NCBI RefSeq assembly: GCF_046600735.1
Contig: NZ_JBJMAW010000001.1
Coordinates: 398,899 to 462,898 of the forward strand
Length of the DNA stretch: 64,000 nucleotides
From: Novilysobacter_A longmucuonensis
GTDB taxonomy: Bacteria > Pseudomonadota > Gammaproteobacteria > Xanthomonadales > Xanthomonadaceae
Reading direction: 5' to 3'
Part shown: positions 29,095 to 40,574 of the stretch, piece after piece
Position numbering within the stretch: position 1 is the stretch's first letter
Layout: the number at the start of each line of letters is the position of its first letter
Translations under genes and position numbers: made by a program
Notes under the pieces: model-generated
Seen by the model: only the letters and a program-made list of their open reading frames with translations
Told to the model about the DNA's origin: nothing
Databases searched by the model: none

Positions 29095-30240
29095 ATGCGC
29101 AGCGCGCAGTTCCCCGGCGTAGCCCTCGCCAGCGGCCAGATCCGGCTGGTGCTGGTGTTGATCGCGCTGTCGCTGGCCGCATGCGCAGGCGACGACGCAG
29201 CCGGCAGCGCGGCGCGTCCGGTGCTGGTGGTCCAGCCGACCACCGACCGAACCAGCGGCTCGTCGTTTGCCGGCGACGTGCGGGCGCGCGAGGAAAGCCC
29301 GCTGTCGTTCCGGGTCGGCGGCAACCTGGTCGAGCGCCGGGTCGATGTCGGCGACCGCGTCGCTGCCGGCGATCTGCTCGCGGTGCTCGAAGCCGGCGAT
29401 TTTCAGGCTCAGGCGCGTGCTTCGCGGGCGCAGCTGGAAGCAGCCGAGGCGGAACTTGCGCGCGCCCGCGCCGATCAGGCGCGCTTTGCCCAGCTTGCCG
29501 AGGAGCAACTGGTGAGCCGTTCGAGGATCGATGCCCAAGACGCCGCGGCTGCCGCGGCGCAAGGCCGGGTCGATGCGGCACGCGCGAACCTGCGGGTCGC
29601 GCGCAACCAGACCGGCTACACCCAGCTGCGGGCGCCGGCCGATGGTGTGATCGCCGCGCGTAGCGCCGAGGCCGGGCAGGTGGTCGCGGCCGGGCAGACG
29701 GTATTCACCCTGGCCGCCGACGGCGCACGCGAAGTCGCGTTCGCGGTGCCCGAAGGCGCGATCGGACGCATTGCCTCGGGCCAGGCGGTGCAGGTCGAAC
29801 TCTGGGCGCAGGACGGGCGGCGCTGGCCGGGCCAGGTGCGTGAGGTCGCGCCGGCCGCGGATCCGGCGTCGCGCACCTACGCCGCACGCGCGACCGTGGA
29901 CGCGCCGGCCGGCGCGCTGCAACTGGGCCAGAGCGCGCGGGTGTTGCTGGAGGGCGACGTCGGCGCCGCGCTCGGCGTGCCGCTGGCGGCACTGCAACGG
30001 CAGATCGACGGGCAGGGCGCAACGGTGTTCGTGGTCGATCAGGAGACCTCGACGCTGCGCCTGCAGGCGGTCGAGGTCGGCCCGTATCGCGAGGACCGCG
30101 TGCCGGTGACCGGTGGCCTGAGCGCGGATGCCTGGGTGGTCGCCGCGGGCGGGCATCTGCTGCGCGAGGGACAGAAGGTGAGCGCGGTGGACCGTGACAA
30201 CCGGCCCCTAAAACCGACAACCATTACCGCGCGCGAATGA
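29095..30240 (+). CDS. RND efflux periplasmic adaptor (lipoprotein)
   Basis: 381 residues from the ATG at 29095, which has GAGG at the right spacing; a GTG at 29083 is less likely. The signal peptide ends in a lipobox LSLAAC with C30 as the lipidated cysteine. The body has the HlyD/AcrA layout: barrel-sandwich half FRVGGNLVERRVDVGDRVAAGDLLAVLE, coiled-coil hairpin (about 110-170), second sandwich half LRAPADGVIAARSAEAGQVV and beta-barrel. It links the RND pump that follows to an outer-membrane channel. TetR-controlled by position. Confidence 0.93.
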   Translation: MRSAQFPGVALASGQIRLVLVLIALSLAACAGDDAAGSAARPVLVVQPTTDRTSGSSFAGDVRAREESPLSFRVGGNLVERRVDVGDRVAAGDLLAVLEAGDFQAQARASRAQLEAAEAELARARADQARFAQLAEEQLVSRSRIDAQDAAAAAAQGRVDAARANLRVARNQTGYTQLRAPADGVIAARSAEAGQVVAAGQTVFTLAADGAREVAFAVPEGAIGRIASGQAVQVELWAQDGRRWPGQVREVAPAADPASRTYAARATVDAPAGALQLGQSARVLLEGDVGAALGVPLAALQRQIDGQGATVFVVDQETSTLRLQAVEVGPYREDRVPVTGGLSADAWVVAAGGHLLREGQKVSAVDRDNRPLKPTTITARE

Positions 30241-30274
30241 ATTGCCATTGAAGCCCATCGAAGCGACTCCCGCC

Positions 30275-30385
30275 CGGCACCTTCGCCCTTCCCCTGCTCG
30301 GGGGGAAGGGTTGGGATGGCGGCACGCCCGGTCGCCGCGCGCCCTCACCCCAACCCTCTCCCGCAGGCGGGAGAGGGGGCCAGGG
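30275..30385. repeat. Inverted CCCTCTCCCGC element
   Basis: Paired CCTTCCCCTGCTCGGGGGGAAGG and CCCTCTCCCGCAGGCGGGAG units with a CCCTCACCCCAACC junction lie between the adaptor and pump genes. The same family occurs near 44495-44535 and 49684-49890. Confidence 0.8.
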
Positions 30386-30404
30386 CACACGAGTAGCTAG
30401 GCCC

Positions 30405-33400
30405 ATGCGCTTCAACCTGTCCGAGTGGGCGCTGCGCCATCGCAGCCTGATCATCTACGCGATGCTGGTGCTGGCGATCACCGGCAGTTTCTCGTACGCC
30501 ACTCTCGGGCGCAGCGAGGACCCGGCGTTCACCTTCAAGTTCATGGTGATCCAGACCCGCTGGCCCGGCGCGACCGCCGAGGAGGTCTCCAAGCAGGTCA
30601 CCAAACGCATCGAGCGCACGCTCATGGAAACCGGCGAGTACGAGTTCATCCGCTCGTACTCGCGCGCCGGCGAGTCGCAGGTGATCTTTGCCGCGCGCGA
30701 CTCGATGCATTCGGCGCAGATCGAGCCGCTCTGGTACCAGGTGCGCAAGAAGATCGGCGACATTCGCCCGAGCCTGCCGCGCGACGTGGTCGGCCCGTTC
30801 TTCAACGACGAATTCGGCGATACGTTCGGCAACATCTACGCGCTGACCGGCGAAGGCTTCGACTACGCCGTGCTCAAGGACTACGCCGAGCGCGTGCAGC
30901 TCGCGCTGCAGGACCTGCCGGACGTCGGCAAGATCGAGCTGTTCGGGCTGCAGGAGGAGAAGATCTGGGTCGAGCTGTCCCACACCCGGCTGGCCACCCT
31001 GGGGGTGTCGGCCGCGGCGGTGCAGCAGGCGCTGGAGGGCCAGAACGCGATGGCCCCCGCCGGGTTCTTCGAGACCGCCAGCAGCCGCGTACCGCTGCGG
31101 GTGGACGGCCGGTTCGGCTCGGTCGAGCAGATCCGCGACTTCCCGATCCGGGTCGGCGACCGCAGCTTCCGGCTGGGCGATGTCGCCGAGGTGCATCGTG
31201 AGTTCGCCGATCCGCCGGCGCCGCGGATGCGCTTCATGGGCCAGGACGCGATCGGCGTGGGCGTGGCGATGCGTGAGGGCGGCGACATCCTCGAGCTCGG
31301 CCAGACCCTGGAGCGCGAGCTGGCCGCGCTGCAGCGGACGCTGCCGGCCGGGATGGTGCTGAGCAAGGTCTCCGATCAGCCGGCCGCGGTCGAGGAATCG
31401 GTCGGCGAGTTCATCAAGGTGCTGGCCGAGGCGGTCGCCATCGTGCTGCTGGTGTGCTTCGTGTCGCTGGGCTGGCGCACCGGGCTGGTGGTCGCGCTGT
31501 CGATCCCGCTGGTGCTGGCGATGACGTTCGCGGCGATGCAGTTCTTCGGCGTCGGCCTGCACAAGATCTCGCTCGGCGCGCTGGTGCTGTCGCTCGGGCT
31601 GCTGGTCGACGACGCGATCATCGCGGTGGAGATGATGGCGATCAAGATGGAGCAGGGCTTCAGCCGGCTGAAGGCGGCGGCGTTCGTTTGGGACTCGACC
31701 GCCTTCCCTATGCTGACCGGTACCCTGATCACTGCCGCGGGGTTCCTGCCGATCGCGACCGCGGCATCGAGCACCGGTGAATACACGCGCTCACTGTTCC
31801 AGGTGGTCACCATCGCGCTGCTGATGTCGTGGGTCGCGGCGGTGGCGTTCATTCCGTTTCTGGGCGACAAGCTGTTGCCTGACCATGGCCACGGATCGGC
31901 GCTCAGACCCGGTTCCCTCGCGTCGCGCTGGCACGCGCGCCGTCAGCGCTGGGCCGAGTGCTACCCGCAGTACGCCGATCTGATCGCACCGCCGCCGCAC
32001 GACGGCCGCGACCGTGATCCCTACGCGACCCGCTTCTACCAGCGCTTCCGTGGCTGGCTGGTCTGGTGCGTGCGACGGCGCTGGCTGGTGATCGGCATGA
32101 CCGTGGCCGTGTTCGCCGCCTCGATCGTGCTGTTCCGCTTCGTGCCGCAGCAGTTCTTCCCCGACTCGGTACGGCCCGAGCTGATGGTCGACATGGAGCT
32201 GGCCGAGGGCAGTTCGTTGCGCGCGACCCAGGCGCAGGCCGAGCGGCTCGAGGCGATCCTCGCGCAGCGCGAGGACCTGACCCACTTCGTCGCCTACGTC
32301 GGCACCGGCTCGCCGCGCTTCTACCTGCCGCTGGACCAGCAGCTGCCGGCGGCCAACTTCGCCCAGTTCGTGCTGATGCCCGAGGACATCGCCGCGCGCG
32401 AAGCGGTCCGGAGCTGGATCATCGAGGAGGTGGTGCCGCGCTTCCCGGAGCTGCAGTTACGCGTCACCCGGCTGGAGAACGGGCCGCCGGTCGGCTATCC
32501 GGTGCAGTTCCGCGTATCCGGCGAGCACATCGACCGGGTACGCGAGATCGCCTACCGCGTCCGCGAACAGATCGGTGAGAACCCGCACGTGGCCAATGTA
32601 AATCTCGACTGGGACGAGCCTGGCAAGGTCGTGCGGCTGCACGTCGACCAGGCGCGTGCACGCGCGCTCGGGGTCAGTTCGGCGCAGTTGTCGCAGTTCC
32701 TCTCGACCACGCTGTCGGGCGGCCATGTCAGCACCTGGCGCGAAGGCGACGAGCTGATTGAGATACTGCTGCGCGGATCGGCGCCGGAGCGCTCGGACCT
32801 GGACATGCTCGGCAGCCTGATGGTCCCTATCGGGAGCGGGCCGACCGCGAGCGGGCAGAGCGTACCGCTGAGCCAGATCGCCACGCTCGAGTACGGCTTC
32901 GAGGACGGCATCATCTGGCATCGCGACCGGCTGCCGACGATCACTGTTCGCGCCGACATCTACGACGGCACCCAGCCGGCCACGGTGACGGGGCAGATCT
33001 CGCCGACGCTCAAGGACATCCGCAGCGGGCTGCCGTACGGCTACTCGGTGGAGGTCGGCGGCAGCGTCGAGGATTCCGCGCGCGGGCAGAACTCGATCAT
33101 CGCCGGCGTGCCGCTGTTCGGGTTCGTCGTGTTCACCCTGTTGATGCTGCAACTGCGCAGCTTCTCGCGCAGTGTCATGGTGCTGTTGACCGCGCCGCTG
33201 GGCCTGATCGGGGTGACCCTGTTCCTGCTGATGTTCCGGGTGCCGTTCGGCTTCGTGGCGATGCTCGGCACGATCGCGTTGGCCGGCATGATCATGCGCA
33301 ACTCGGTGATCCTGGTCGATCAGATCGAGCAGGACCGCGGCGAGGGGCTGGACACGTGGCAGGCGATAGTCGAGGCGACCGTGCGCCGCTTCCGGCCGAT

Positions 33401-33587
33401 CGTGCTGACCGCGCTGGCGTCGATCCTGGCGATGATCCCGCTGTCGCGCAGCGCGTTCTTCGGGCCGATGGCGGTGTCGATCATGGGTGGCCTGCTGGTC
33501 GCCACGGTACTGACGCTGTTCTTCCTGCCGGCGCTGTACGCGGCGTGGTTCAGGGTGAAGGTGCCGGAGATGGCTTCCAGGCTTTGA
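30405..33587 (+). CDS. RND-family efflux transporter permease
   Basis: 1,060 residues, full length. It begins MRFNLSEWALRHRSLIIYAM and has the RND layout of one membrane helix, a large periplasmic loop, five more helices, and the repeat of this half. Helix 4 carries the proton-relay motif GLLVDDAIIAVEMMAIKMEQ (about 403-422). The AcrB/MexF versus heavy-metal type cannot be fixed, but the sequence looks like the multidrug/solvent (hydrophobe) branch, with no CusA-type Met motif noted. It is co-directional with the adaptor. The TGA stop lies within the first bases of an inverted element (TTTGACGCGG). Confidence 0.94.
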   Translation: MRFNLSEWALRHRSLIIYAMLVLAITGSFSYATLGRSEDPAFTFKFMVIQTRWPGATAEEVSKQVTKRIERTLMETGEYEFIRSYSRAGESQVIFAARDSMHSAQIEPLWYQVRKKIGDIRPSLPRDVVGPFFNDEFGDTFGNIYALTGEGFDYAVLKDYAERVQLALQDLPDVGKIELFGLQEEKIWVELSHTRLATLGVSAAAVQQALEGQNAMAPAGFFETASSRVPLRVDGRFGSVEQIRDFPIRVGDRSFRLGDVAEVHREFADPPAPRMRFMGQDAIGVGVAMREGGDILELGQTLERELAALQRTLPAGMVLSKVSDQPAAVEESVGEFIKVLAEAVAIVLLVCFVSLGWRTGLVVALSIPLVLAMTFAAMQFFGVGLHKISLGALVLSLGLLVDDAIIAVEMMAIKMEQGFSRLKAAAFVWDSTAFPMLTGTLITAAGFLPIATAASSTGEYTRSLFQVVTIALLMSWVAAVAFIPFLGDKLLPDHGHGSALRPGSLASRWHARRQRWAECYPQYADLIAPPPHDGRDRDPYATRFYQRFRGWLVWCVRRRWLVIGMTVAVFAASIVLFRFVPQQFFPDSVRPELMVDMELAEGSSLRATQAQAERLEAILAQREDLTHFVAYVGTGSPRFYLPLDQQLPAANFAQFVLMPEDIAAREAVRSWIIEEVVPRFPELQLRVTRLENGPPVGYPVQFRVSGEHIDRVREIAYRVREQIGENPHVANVNLDWDEPGKVVRLHVDQARARALGVSSAQLSQFLSTTLSGGHVSTWREGDELIEILLRGSAPERSDLDMLGSLMVPIGSGPTASGQSVPLSQIATLEYGFEDGIIWHRDRLPTITVRADIYDGTQPATVTGQISPTLKDIRSGLPYGYSVEVGGSVEDSARGQNSIIAGVPLFGFVVFTLLMLQLRSFSRSVMVLLTAPLGLIGVTLFLLMFRVPFGFVAMLGTIALAGMIMRNSVILVDQIEQDRGEGLDTWQAIVEATVRRFRPIVLTALASILAMIPLSRSAFFGPMAVSIMGGLLVATVLTLFFLPALYAAWFRVKVPEMASRL

Positions 33588-33737
33588 CGCGGATCAACGC
33601 GGAAAATACACGGATAACGCCAAAATGGAACAGGCAGAGGTCGGCCGGCAGGCATTTGTCGCGATGAACGGCCTCGCGCGCGATCTCCTTCAGAAAGCTC
33701 TATCCGCGTTTCAATCCGCGTTGATCCGCGTCAAAAA
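33583..33737. repeat. Inverted element TTTGACGCGGATC, copy 2
   Basis: The left end TTGACGCGGATCAACGCGG and a right end finishing GTTGATCCGCGTCAAAAAA bound about 155 bases. The pump gene's TGA is the TGA of the element's own TTTGACG end. Confidence 0.88.
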
Positions 33738-33749
33738 AGCTCCTACGCG

Positions 33750-34388
33750 TCAGCCCTCATCGCCCCAGGGCGCCGGCGGCACTGCGACCGGCTGGGTCAG
33801 GTCGAACTCGACCCGGAACAGGCGTCCGCCCGGGCGAGCCAGTTCGTAGACGAACTCCCGGCCGGGATCGAACTCCATCGCCCAGGTGTTGGTCACCGAC
33901 ACGTCCAGGCCCTCGCGCAGGAACATCGCCTTGGAGAACTCGTCGACCGGAAACTCCTGGCGCTGTGCGGTGCCGAGGGCGACCGTGTCGCCGCCGTACA
34001 TCGTGACCGCGTCGTCGCTGCCGTCCTCGTGGCGGTGGTCGTGTTTGAGCCGCAGGCCCGGACCGGTGCGGGTGATGACCCAGGTGCGCGAGCGGTCGTC
34101 GCCGACGTGGAACGGCACGCGCAACTCGGTATCGCCGCAGCCGCGCACGTGCATCACCAGGGGCTTGCCGGCGAACGGGTCATCGCCGGTCGGTGCCGGT
34201 GTGTCGACCGCCACCCGCCCGGCGAAAGCCTGGCCGCACATCGATTCGAGCCCGGCGTAGAACTGGTCGGCCGGCAGCGTGATGGCCGACGTCGCTGCCG
34301 CATCGGTCGAGGTGGATGAGCTCATGGCGCAGCCGGACACGGCGACGACGAGGGCGGTCAGGGCGAGGCGGATCGGAATGATGGTCAT
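33750..34388 (-). CDS. Putative lipoprotein, conserved hypothetical
   Basis: 212 residues. The N-terminus is a lipoprotein signal with lipobox VAVSGC (C20). The mature part is mostly beta-like, with two cysteines in SMCGQ and VRGCGDTE, and a DRSRTWVITRTGPGLRLKHDHRHEDG segment. I do not recognise a functional domain. It is divergent from thiC with its TPP riboswitch and convergent with the RND pump. The start is the ATG at 34388; the frame is open upstream only as antisense to the riboswitch region. Confidence 0.75.
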   Translation of the reverse strand: MTIIPIRLALTALVVAVSGCAMSSSTSTDAAATSAITLPADQFYAGLESMCGQAFAGRVAVDTPAPTGDDPFAGKPLVMHVRGCGDTELRVPFHVGDDRSRTWVITRTGPGLRLKHDHRHEDGSDDAVTMYGGDTVALGTAQRQEFPVDEFSKAMFLREGLDVSVTNTWAMEFDPGREFVYELARPGGRLFRVEFDLTQPVAVPPAPWGDEG

Positions 34389-34487
34389 CGCCGCACCGTA
34401 GCCGCTACGCCGGCGCCGGGCAAATGGGGTTGCTGGCGTGGCAAGTGCTGGCCCCGGGGCGGTGGCCGTGATGAAATGCAGCTTGAA

Positions 34488-34582
34488 GCGGGGGTACCAC
34501 GGCCGATCGGGCCGCCGGTTGAGACAGACCCTTCGAACCTGATGCGGGCAAGGGCGCGACCCCAGCCGCCGTAGGGAGCTTC
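34488..34582 (+). promoter_or_regulatory. TPP (thiamine pyrophosphate) riboswitch
   Basis: The THI-box landmarks appear in order: GGGGGTACC (P1/P2 start), TTGAGACAGACCCTTCGAAC, CTGATGCGGGCAA and the closing CCGTAGGGA at about 34569-34577. It lies about 65 bases before thiC and should switch off thiC expression when TPP is bound, most likely by hiding the ribosome-binding site. Confidence 0.92.
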
Positions 34583-34648
34583 GCCGGATGCACTGCGTCC
34601 GCGCGCCGCCGCTTCGTCCACGCTCCCCGCGCCCATAGGACGAAACGA

Positions 34649-36544
<1,896 letters not shown>

Positions 36545-36580
36545 ACCGGAGGTGGCTCCGCCCCCGCGGCGCCACGTATC

Positions 36581-36831
36581 TATGTGGAGCGGAGCTTGCT
36601 CCGCTGCAGGTAGCGGCGAAAACAGCAGCCGAGCGAAGTCGGCGCTACCGATCGCGTGCAGGTTTCTGTAGGAGCGCCCCATGGGCGCGAAGCCTGCCGC
36701 GGCGCAACCCCGGCTCCGATCGCGGGCATGGCCCCGCTCCTACACCCCTCCGCCGCACGTGCACGTAGCGGGGCTTGCTCCGCTGCCACCGGCTTCATGC
36801 CGCACGCAGCCGAGCAAGCTCGGCTCTACCC
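36581..36831. repeat. Cluster of three GTAG-type palindrome pairs after thiC
   Basis: A degenerate family D pair (about 36581-36650), a family B/C pair (36668-36753) and another D-type pair (36765-36831) are arrayed in tandem. They fill most of 36545-36850. No gene is present in 36545-37030. Confidence 0.88.
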
Positions 36832-36851
36832 ACCCTCCGTCGGCGTCTGCC

Positions 36852-36875
36852 AAAAAAAACGCGCCATCGGCGCGT
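36852..36875 (-). terminator. Orphan Rho-independent terminator, minus orientation
   Basis: Read on the minus strand, ACGCGCC pairs with GGCGCGT around a 3-base loop and is followed by eight Ts (A run at 36852-36859). It would stop transcription arriving from the right, yet no minus-strand gene is recognised upstream of it. Confidence 0.7.
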
Positions 36876-37070
36876 AATTTGAACAAACTGTGACGTTGGC
36901 GAGAGAGTGCCGGGGTGTAGCCCGGGATCGGGCTCCCCAAAACAGTAAGATGCACCGCCAGCACGCGCCTGCCGCAGGGTGGCCGCCTGCTTTGCCGACC
37001 GTGTCGACTGGATGCGCAGGTCGTTCGGCACATGACGGTGATTTGTTCGCCGCCCAGACTTGCGGACCCC

Positions 37071-39440
37071 ATGCTCAATCCCCCTGATACCCCATCGCTG
37101 GCGATTCCGGCTCCGTCAGAACGACTGCGGGTCGGCGAATGCACGGTCGATATCCCGCTGCGCGAGATCCGCGCGCCGTCGGCGCGCCGGCTGCGGCGGG
37201 TCACGCCCAAGGCGATCGGGGTGTTGCTGGTGCTGGTCGAGCACGCCGACAAGGTGGTCAGCCGCGACACGCTGCTGGCGCGCGTGTGGCCCGATACGCT
37301 GCCCACCGATGACGTACTCACCCAGGGGGTCACCCAACTGCGCAAGGCGCTGGGCGAGGAGCGCGGGCAGCCGCGCTACATCGAAACCATCGCCAAATCC
37401 GGCTATCGCCTGCGGGCGCCGGTGCAGTGGCTGGACGACGATTCCGGCCCGGTCGAGGCGGCCGAGGCGGCGTCCTACACGGTCGACACCGACACCGCCG
37501 AGTTCCCGGCGTTGCCGCCGCTGGTGCCTGCGCCCACCAACCCGGGCGCTCGCGGCACGGTCGCGGACCGGCCGCGCGCGCCGCTGCGCGAGCTGCTGAC
37601 TGCCGGTGCGGTGGCGGTCGTGCTGGCGCTGGGCTTGTCGGTGTTCCTGCTGCTGCGCGTCGGGGCACCGGCGGACGAGCCGGCCCAGGGCGAGGACTGG
37701 TCGGCCGGCGCCGGTTCGGACCGGCCGTATCGGCTGCTGACCTCGGCCCCGGGCTTCGAGTTGGCGCCGACGCTGTCGCCGGAGGCTTCGATGGTGGCCT
37801 ACTCGGCGTCGCTGCCGGACCGGCGCGGCACCGTCATCCTGGTCCAGACCACCGACCAGTCGCAGCCGCGCCAGCTCAGCCATCCGGCCGACGGCGTATC
37901 GGACCGGGTGCCGGCGTGGTCACCCGACGGGCGGGAGATCGCGTTCGTGCGGGCCGGTCCCGGCCTGCGCTGCCAGATCCTGGTGGTGCCCGCCAGCGGC
38001 GGGGCGGAGCGGCGCATCGGTGCCTGCGATCCGCGCAGCCGGGCCAGTTTTTCCTGGGCGCCGGATGGCCGCAGCCTGATCTTCGGCAGCATGACCTTCG
38101 GCAGCATGACCACCGGCGCCGGCCGGGCCGGCCTGCGGGTGCTCGACCTGGCCAGTGGCCAGTGGCATGCGGTGGACTACGACGCGGACACCGGTGACCT
38201 CGATCACGCCCCGCGCTACTCACCCGACGGCCGCTGGATCGTGTTCGTGCGCAACCCGCAGTTCGGCGACCTGTGGCGGATCCCCGCCAGTGGCGGCCGG
38301 GCCGAGCGGCTGACCCGCCAGAGCGGCGAAATGCGCGGCTGGGACTGGCTGCCGGACGGGCGTGGACTGGTGTTCGGGCGTCGCATCGGGCTGCAGACGC
38401 GGCTCTACCAGCTCGATCTGGACACCAGGCAGGTACGCGATCTCGGCATCGACGACGCCCAGAGCCCCACGGTCGCGGCGCGGAGCGGCATGATGGCGTT
38501 CGTGCGGCGGCGCCCGCAGTTCGGGATCTTCCGCATCCCGCGCGGCCCGACCGAGGCCTCGGCGGCACCAGTGCATCTGTTCGCCTCCTCCGCCCGCGAC
38601 AGCCAGCCGCGGGTGGCGCCGGACGCACGGCAACTGGTGTTCACCTCCGACCGGTCCGGCGACTTCGGCCTGTGGTGGGCGGATCTGCAGCAGCCCGGAT
38701 CGCTGAGGATGATCGACGGTCTGCGGCCCGGGACGCGCGGGCTTCCGCAGTGGTCGTCCGACAGCCGCAGTCTGCTGGTCGCGGGCACCGACCGCGCCGG
38801 GCGCACCGGCATCCACGAGATCGTCCCGGCCAGTGGTCAGGTTTCCTTGTTGCCGGTGCCGGTCGAGCATCCGCTCCAGGCCGACTACCTCCCCGATGCG
38901 CAGCGGATGCTGGTGACCGGGCAGTTGGACGATGGCCGCATGCGGGTGACGCTGTTCGACCGCAGCGGACAGACCTGGCGCGCGTTGGCCTGGCTGGACG
39001 ACGTTTCGCTGCCCAAGGTCGATCCGGCCAACGACCGGGTCCTGTTCACCCGGCTCTCGGCCGACGGCTTGTGGCAGGCCGACCTGGCCCTGTCGCCCGG
39101 CAGCGTGCGCCAGGTGAGCCATGATGCGCCGGCGCGTTGGCGCTACCAGAGCTGGGCAGTGGCCGAGGACGGCAGCGTCGACTATCTCGATTCCCTGCGA
39201 GGCTGCTTGGCGACCCTGCGCCCGATCGCCGATGCACCGGCGCCTGCGGACACAGCGGACGCATCGAAGTGCCTGCACCCCGACCGGCTGGCCAGCACCA
39301 CCGGTTTCAGCGTCAGCGCCAAGGCCGACGCGGTGTTTGTCGCGCTGGCGATCGCCGACGGCACCGATGTGGCGTTCATGCCGGTGCCGGCGCCGCCCGA
39401 GCCGGTACGTGGAACATTCGTGCCTGGCTGGTTCAAGTGA
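37071..39440 (+). CDS. Winged-helix (CadC/OmpR-type) regulator with periplasmic TolB-like domain
   Basis: About 789 residues from the ATG at 37071; an in-frame ATG at 37032 would add 13 residues. The N-terminal Trans_reg_C winged helix (about 15-115) contains SRDTLLARVWPDTLPTDDVLTQGVTQLRKALGE and YIETIAKSGYRL. One membrane segment (about 180-205) separates it from a long C-terminal region with TolB/WD40-like strand repeats such as YSPDGRWIVFVRN. This ToxR/CadC layout suggests a one-component sensor that reads a periplasmic signal. The target is not evident; AraC and TonB-receptor genes follow. Confidence 0.88.
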   Translation: MLNPPDTPSLAIPAPSERLRVGECTVDIPLREIRAPSARRLRRVTPKAIGVLLVLVEHADKVVSRDTLLARVWPDTLPTDDVLTQGVTQLRKALGEERGQPRYIETIAKSGYRLRAPVQWLDDDSGPVEAAEAASYTVDTDTAEFPALPPLVPAPTNPGARGTVADRPRAPLRELLTAGAVAVVLALGLSVFLLLRVGAPADEPAQGEDWSAGAGSDRPYRLLTSAPGFELAPTLSPEASMVAYSASLPDRRGTVILVQTTDQSQPRQLSHPADGVSDRVPAWSPDGREIAFVRAGPGLRCQILVVPASGGAERRIGACDPRSRASFSWAPDGRSLIFGSMTFGSMTTGAGRAGLRVLDLASGQWHAVDYDADTGDLDHAPRYSPDGRWIVFVRNPQFGDLWRIPASGGRAERLTRQSGEMRGWDWLPDGRGLVFGRRIGLQTRLYQLDLDTRQVRDLGIDDAQSPTVAARSGMMAFVRRRPQFGIFRIPRGPTEASAAPVHLFASSARDSQPRVAPDARQLVFTSDRSGDFGLWWADLQQPGSLRMIDGLRPGTRGLPQWSSDSRSLLVAGTDRAGRTGIHEIVPASGQVSLLPVPVEHPLQADYLPDAQRMLVTGQLDDGRMRVTLFDRSGQTWRALAWLDDVSLPKVDPANDRVLFTRLSADGLWQADLALSPGSVRQVSHDAPARWRYQSWAVAEDGSVDYLDSLRGCLATLRPIADAPAPADTADASKCLHPDRLASTTGFSVSAKADAVFVALAIADGTDVAFMPVPAPPEPVRGTFVPGWFK

Positions 39441-39583
39441 CTGATTGAACAGTGGATTTGGCTTCGGATGTTTGTCGGGAGCCGCATTCGGAGCAAATTC
39501 GGACAACTCTCCGCTGATTTTCCGGCAGCGGACGGGCACATCAGGCAAATCCATTGGCCATCCCTGGCAAATGAGATGAGCAG

Positions 39584-40486
39584 ATGGAGCAACCACTTTG
39601 GGCTGACCGTGGTCAGCTGTTGCAGTCGGACGCACCGGAAGGCGCCGTTCACGCGAGCTGTGTGGCGGTATCGCGGCTGGGTAGCGCACAATTGTCCGGA
39701 ACCCACTTCTCTATCTGGGTGCAGGTGCGTGGCAGTTCATGGGTCCAGGCCAAGGAGGGCAAGTTCCGCCTGCGCCGCGGCGACTGGATCGCGCTGGAAA
39801 AAGACTCCCGGCCGGTGCTGCAGGCTGATCGTCACGGCCTGTGCATCGGGTTGAGCCTGACCGCCGACGCGCTGCGCAGGCTCACCCAGTTCGCCGATTG
39901 CGCGTTGTACGCCGGTCGCGGCCGCGCCAGCGCCGCCGATGTCAGGACCGCCCTGCAGCTGTGGCGGCAGGCGAATGCCCGGCTGGCCGTGCCCGATACC
40001 GGCGGCGATGCGACCGCGCTGCGCCCGATGCTGCTGCACCTGGCCGGAATTCAGCGCGAACTCGCCGCACGCATCCCGCGCTGCCCGGGACGTTCACGCA
40101 GCCGCAAGCGCCAGGTGTTCGGCCGGCTCCAGCGCGCAAGGCTGTATCTGGAGGGCAACTGCGACCGCGTGGTGCGGATCAGCGAGCTGGCCGAGCTGAC
40201 CAGTTTTTCCAGCTGGTACTTCTCCAAGACCTTCCACGGGCTGTACGACGAGAGCCCGCAGGCCGCCGCCGCGCGGATGCGGCTCGAGCACGCGGCCGAG
40301 CTGTTGCGCAGCACCTCAATGATGATCGGCGAGGTCGCCGCCGCGTCCGGGTTCGACAACTGCTGCAGTTTCGCGCGGGCATTCCGGGGCCGCTACGGGA
40401 TTTCCGCAACCCGGTTCCGCGCCGCCCCGCCGGCCGCAACGCCAGACTCGGCAAGCCCAGTCGATGATGCCCGCAAAGCGGCGTGA
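39584..40486 (+). CDS. AraC-family transcriptional regulator
   Basis: 300 residues. The C-terminal third (about 185-285) has two helix-turn-helix units: VVRISELAELTSFSSWYFSK and MIGEVAAASGFDNCCSFARA, then the terminal FRGRYGISATRFR. The N-terminal region is a poorly conserved ligand or oligomerisation domain. It lies 88 bases upstream of a TonB-dependent receptor on the same strand and may control it. Confidence 0.9.
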   Translation: MEQPLWADRGQLLQSDAPEGAVHASCVAVSRLGSAQLSGTHFSIWVQVRGSSWVQAKEGKFRLRRGDWIALEKDSRPVLQADRHGLCIGLSLTADALRRLTQFADCALYAGRGRASAADVRTALQLWRQANARLAVPDTGGDATALRPMLLHLAGIQRELAARIPRCPGRSRSRKRQVFGRLQRARLYLEGNCDRVVRISELAELTSFSSWYFSKTFHGLYDESPQAAAARMRLEHAAELLRSTSMMIGEVAAASGFDNCCSFARAFRGRYGISATRFRAAPPAATPDSASPVDDARKAA

Positions 40487-40574
40487 GCCAACGGCACGTA
40501 GTTTTGCGGGGCGTTAACGCGTCGATAACAACAGCGGTACAACGCGCCCATTACCGTTATCTGGAGAGAGATAC

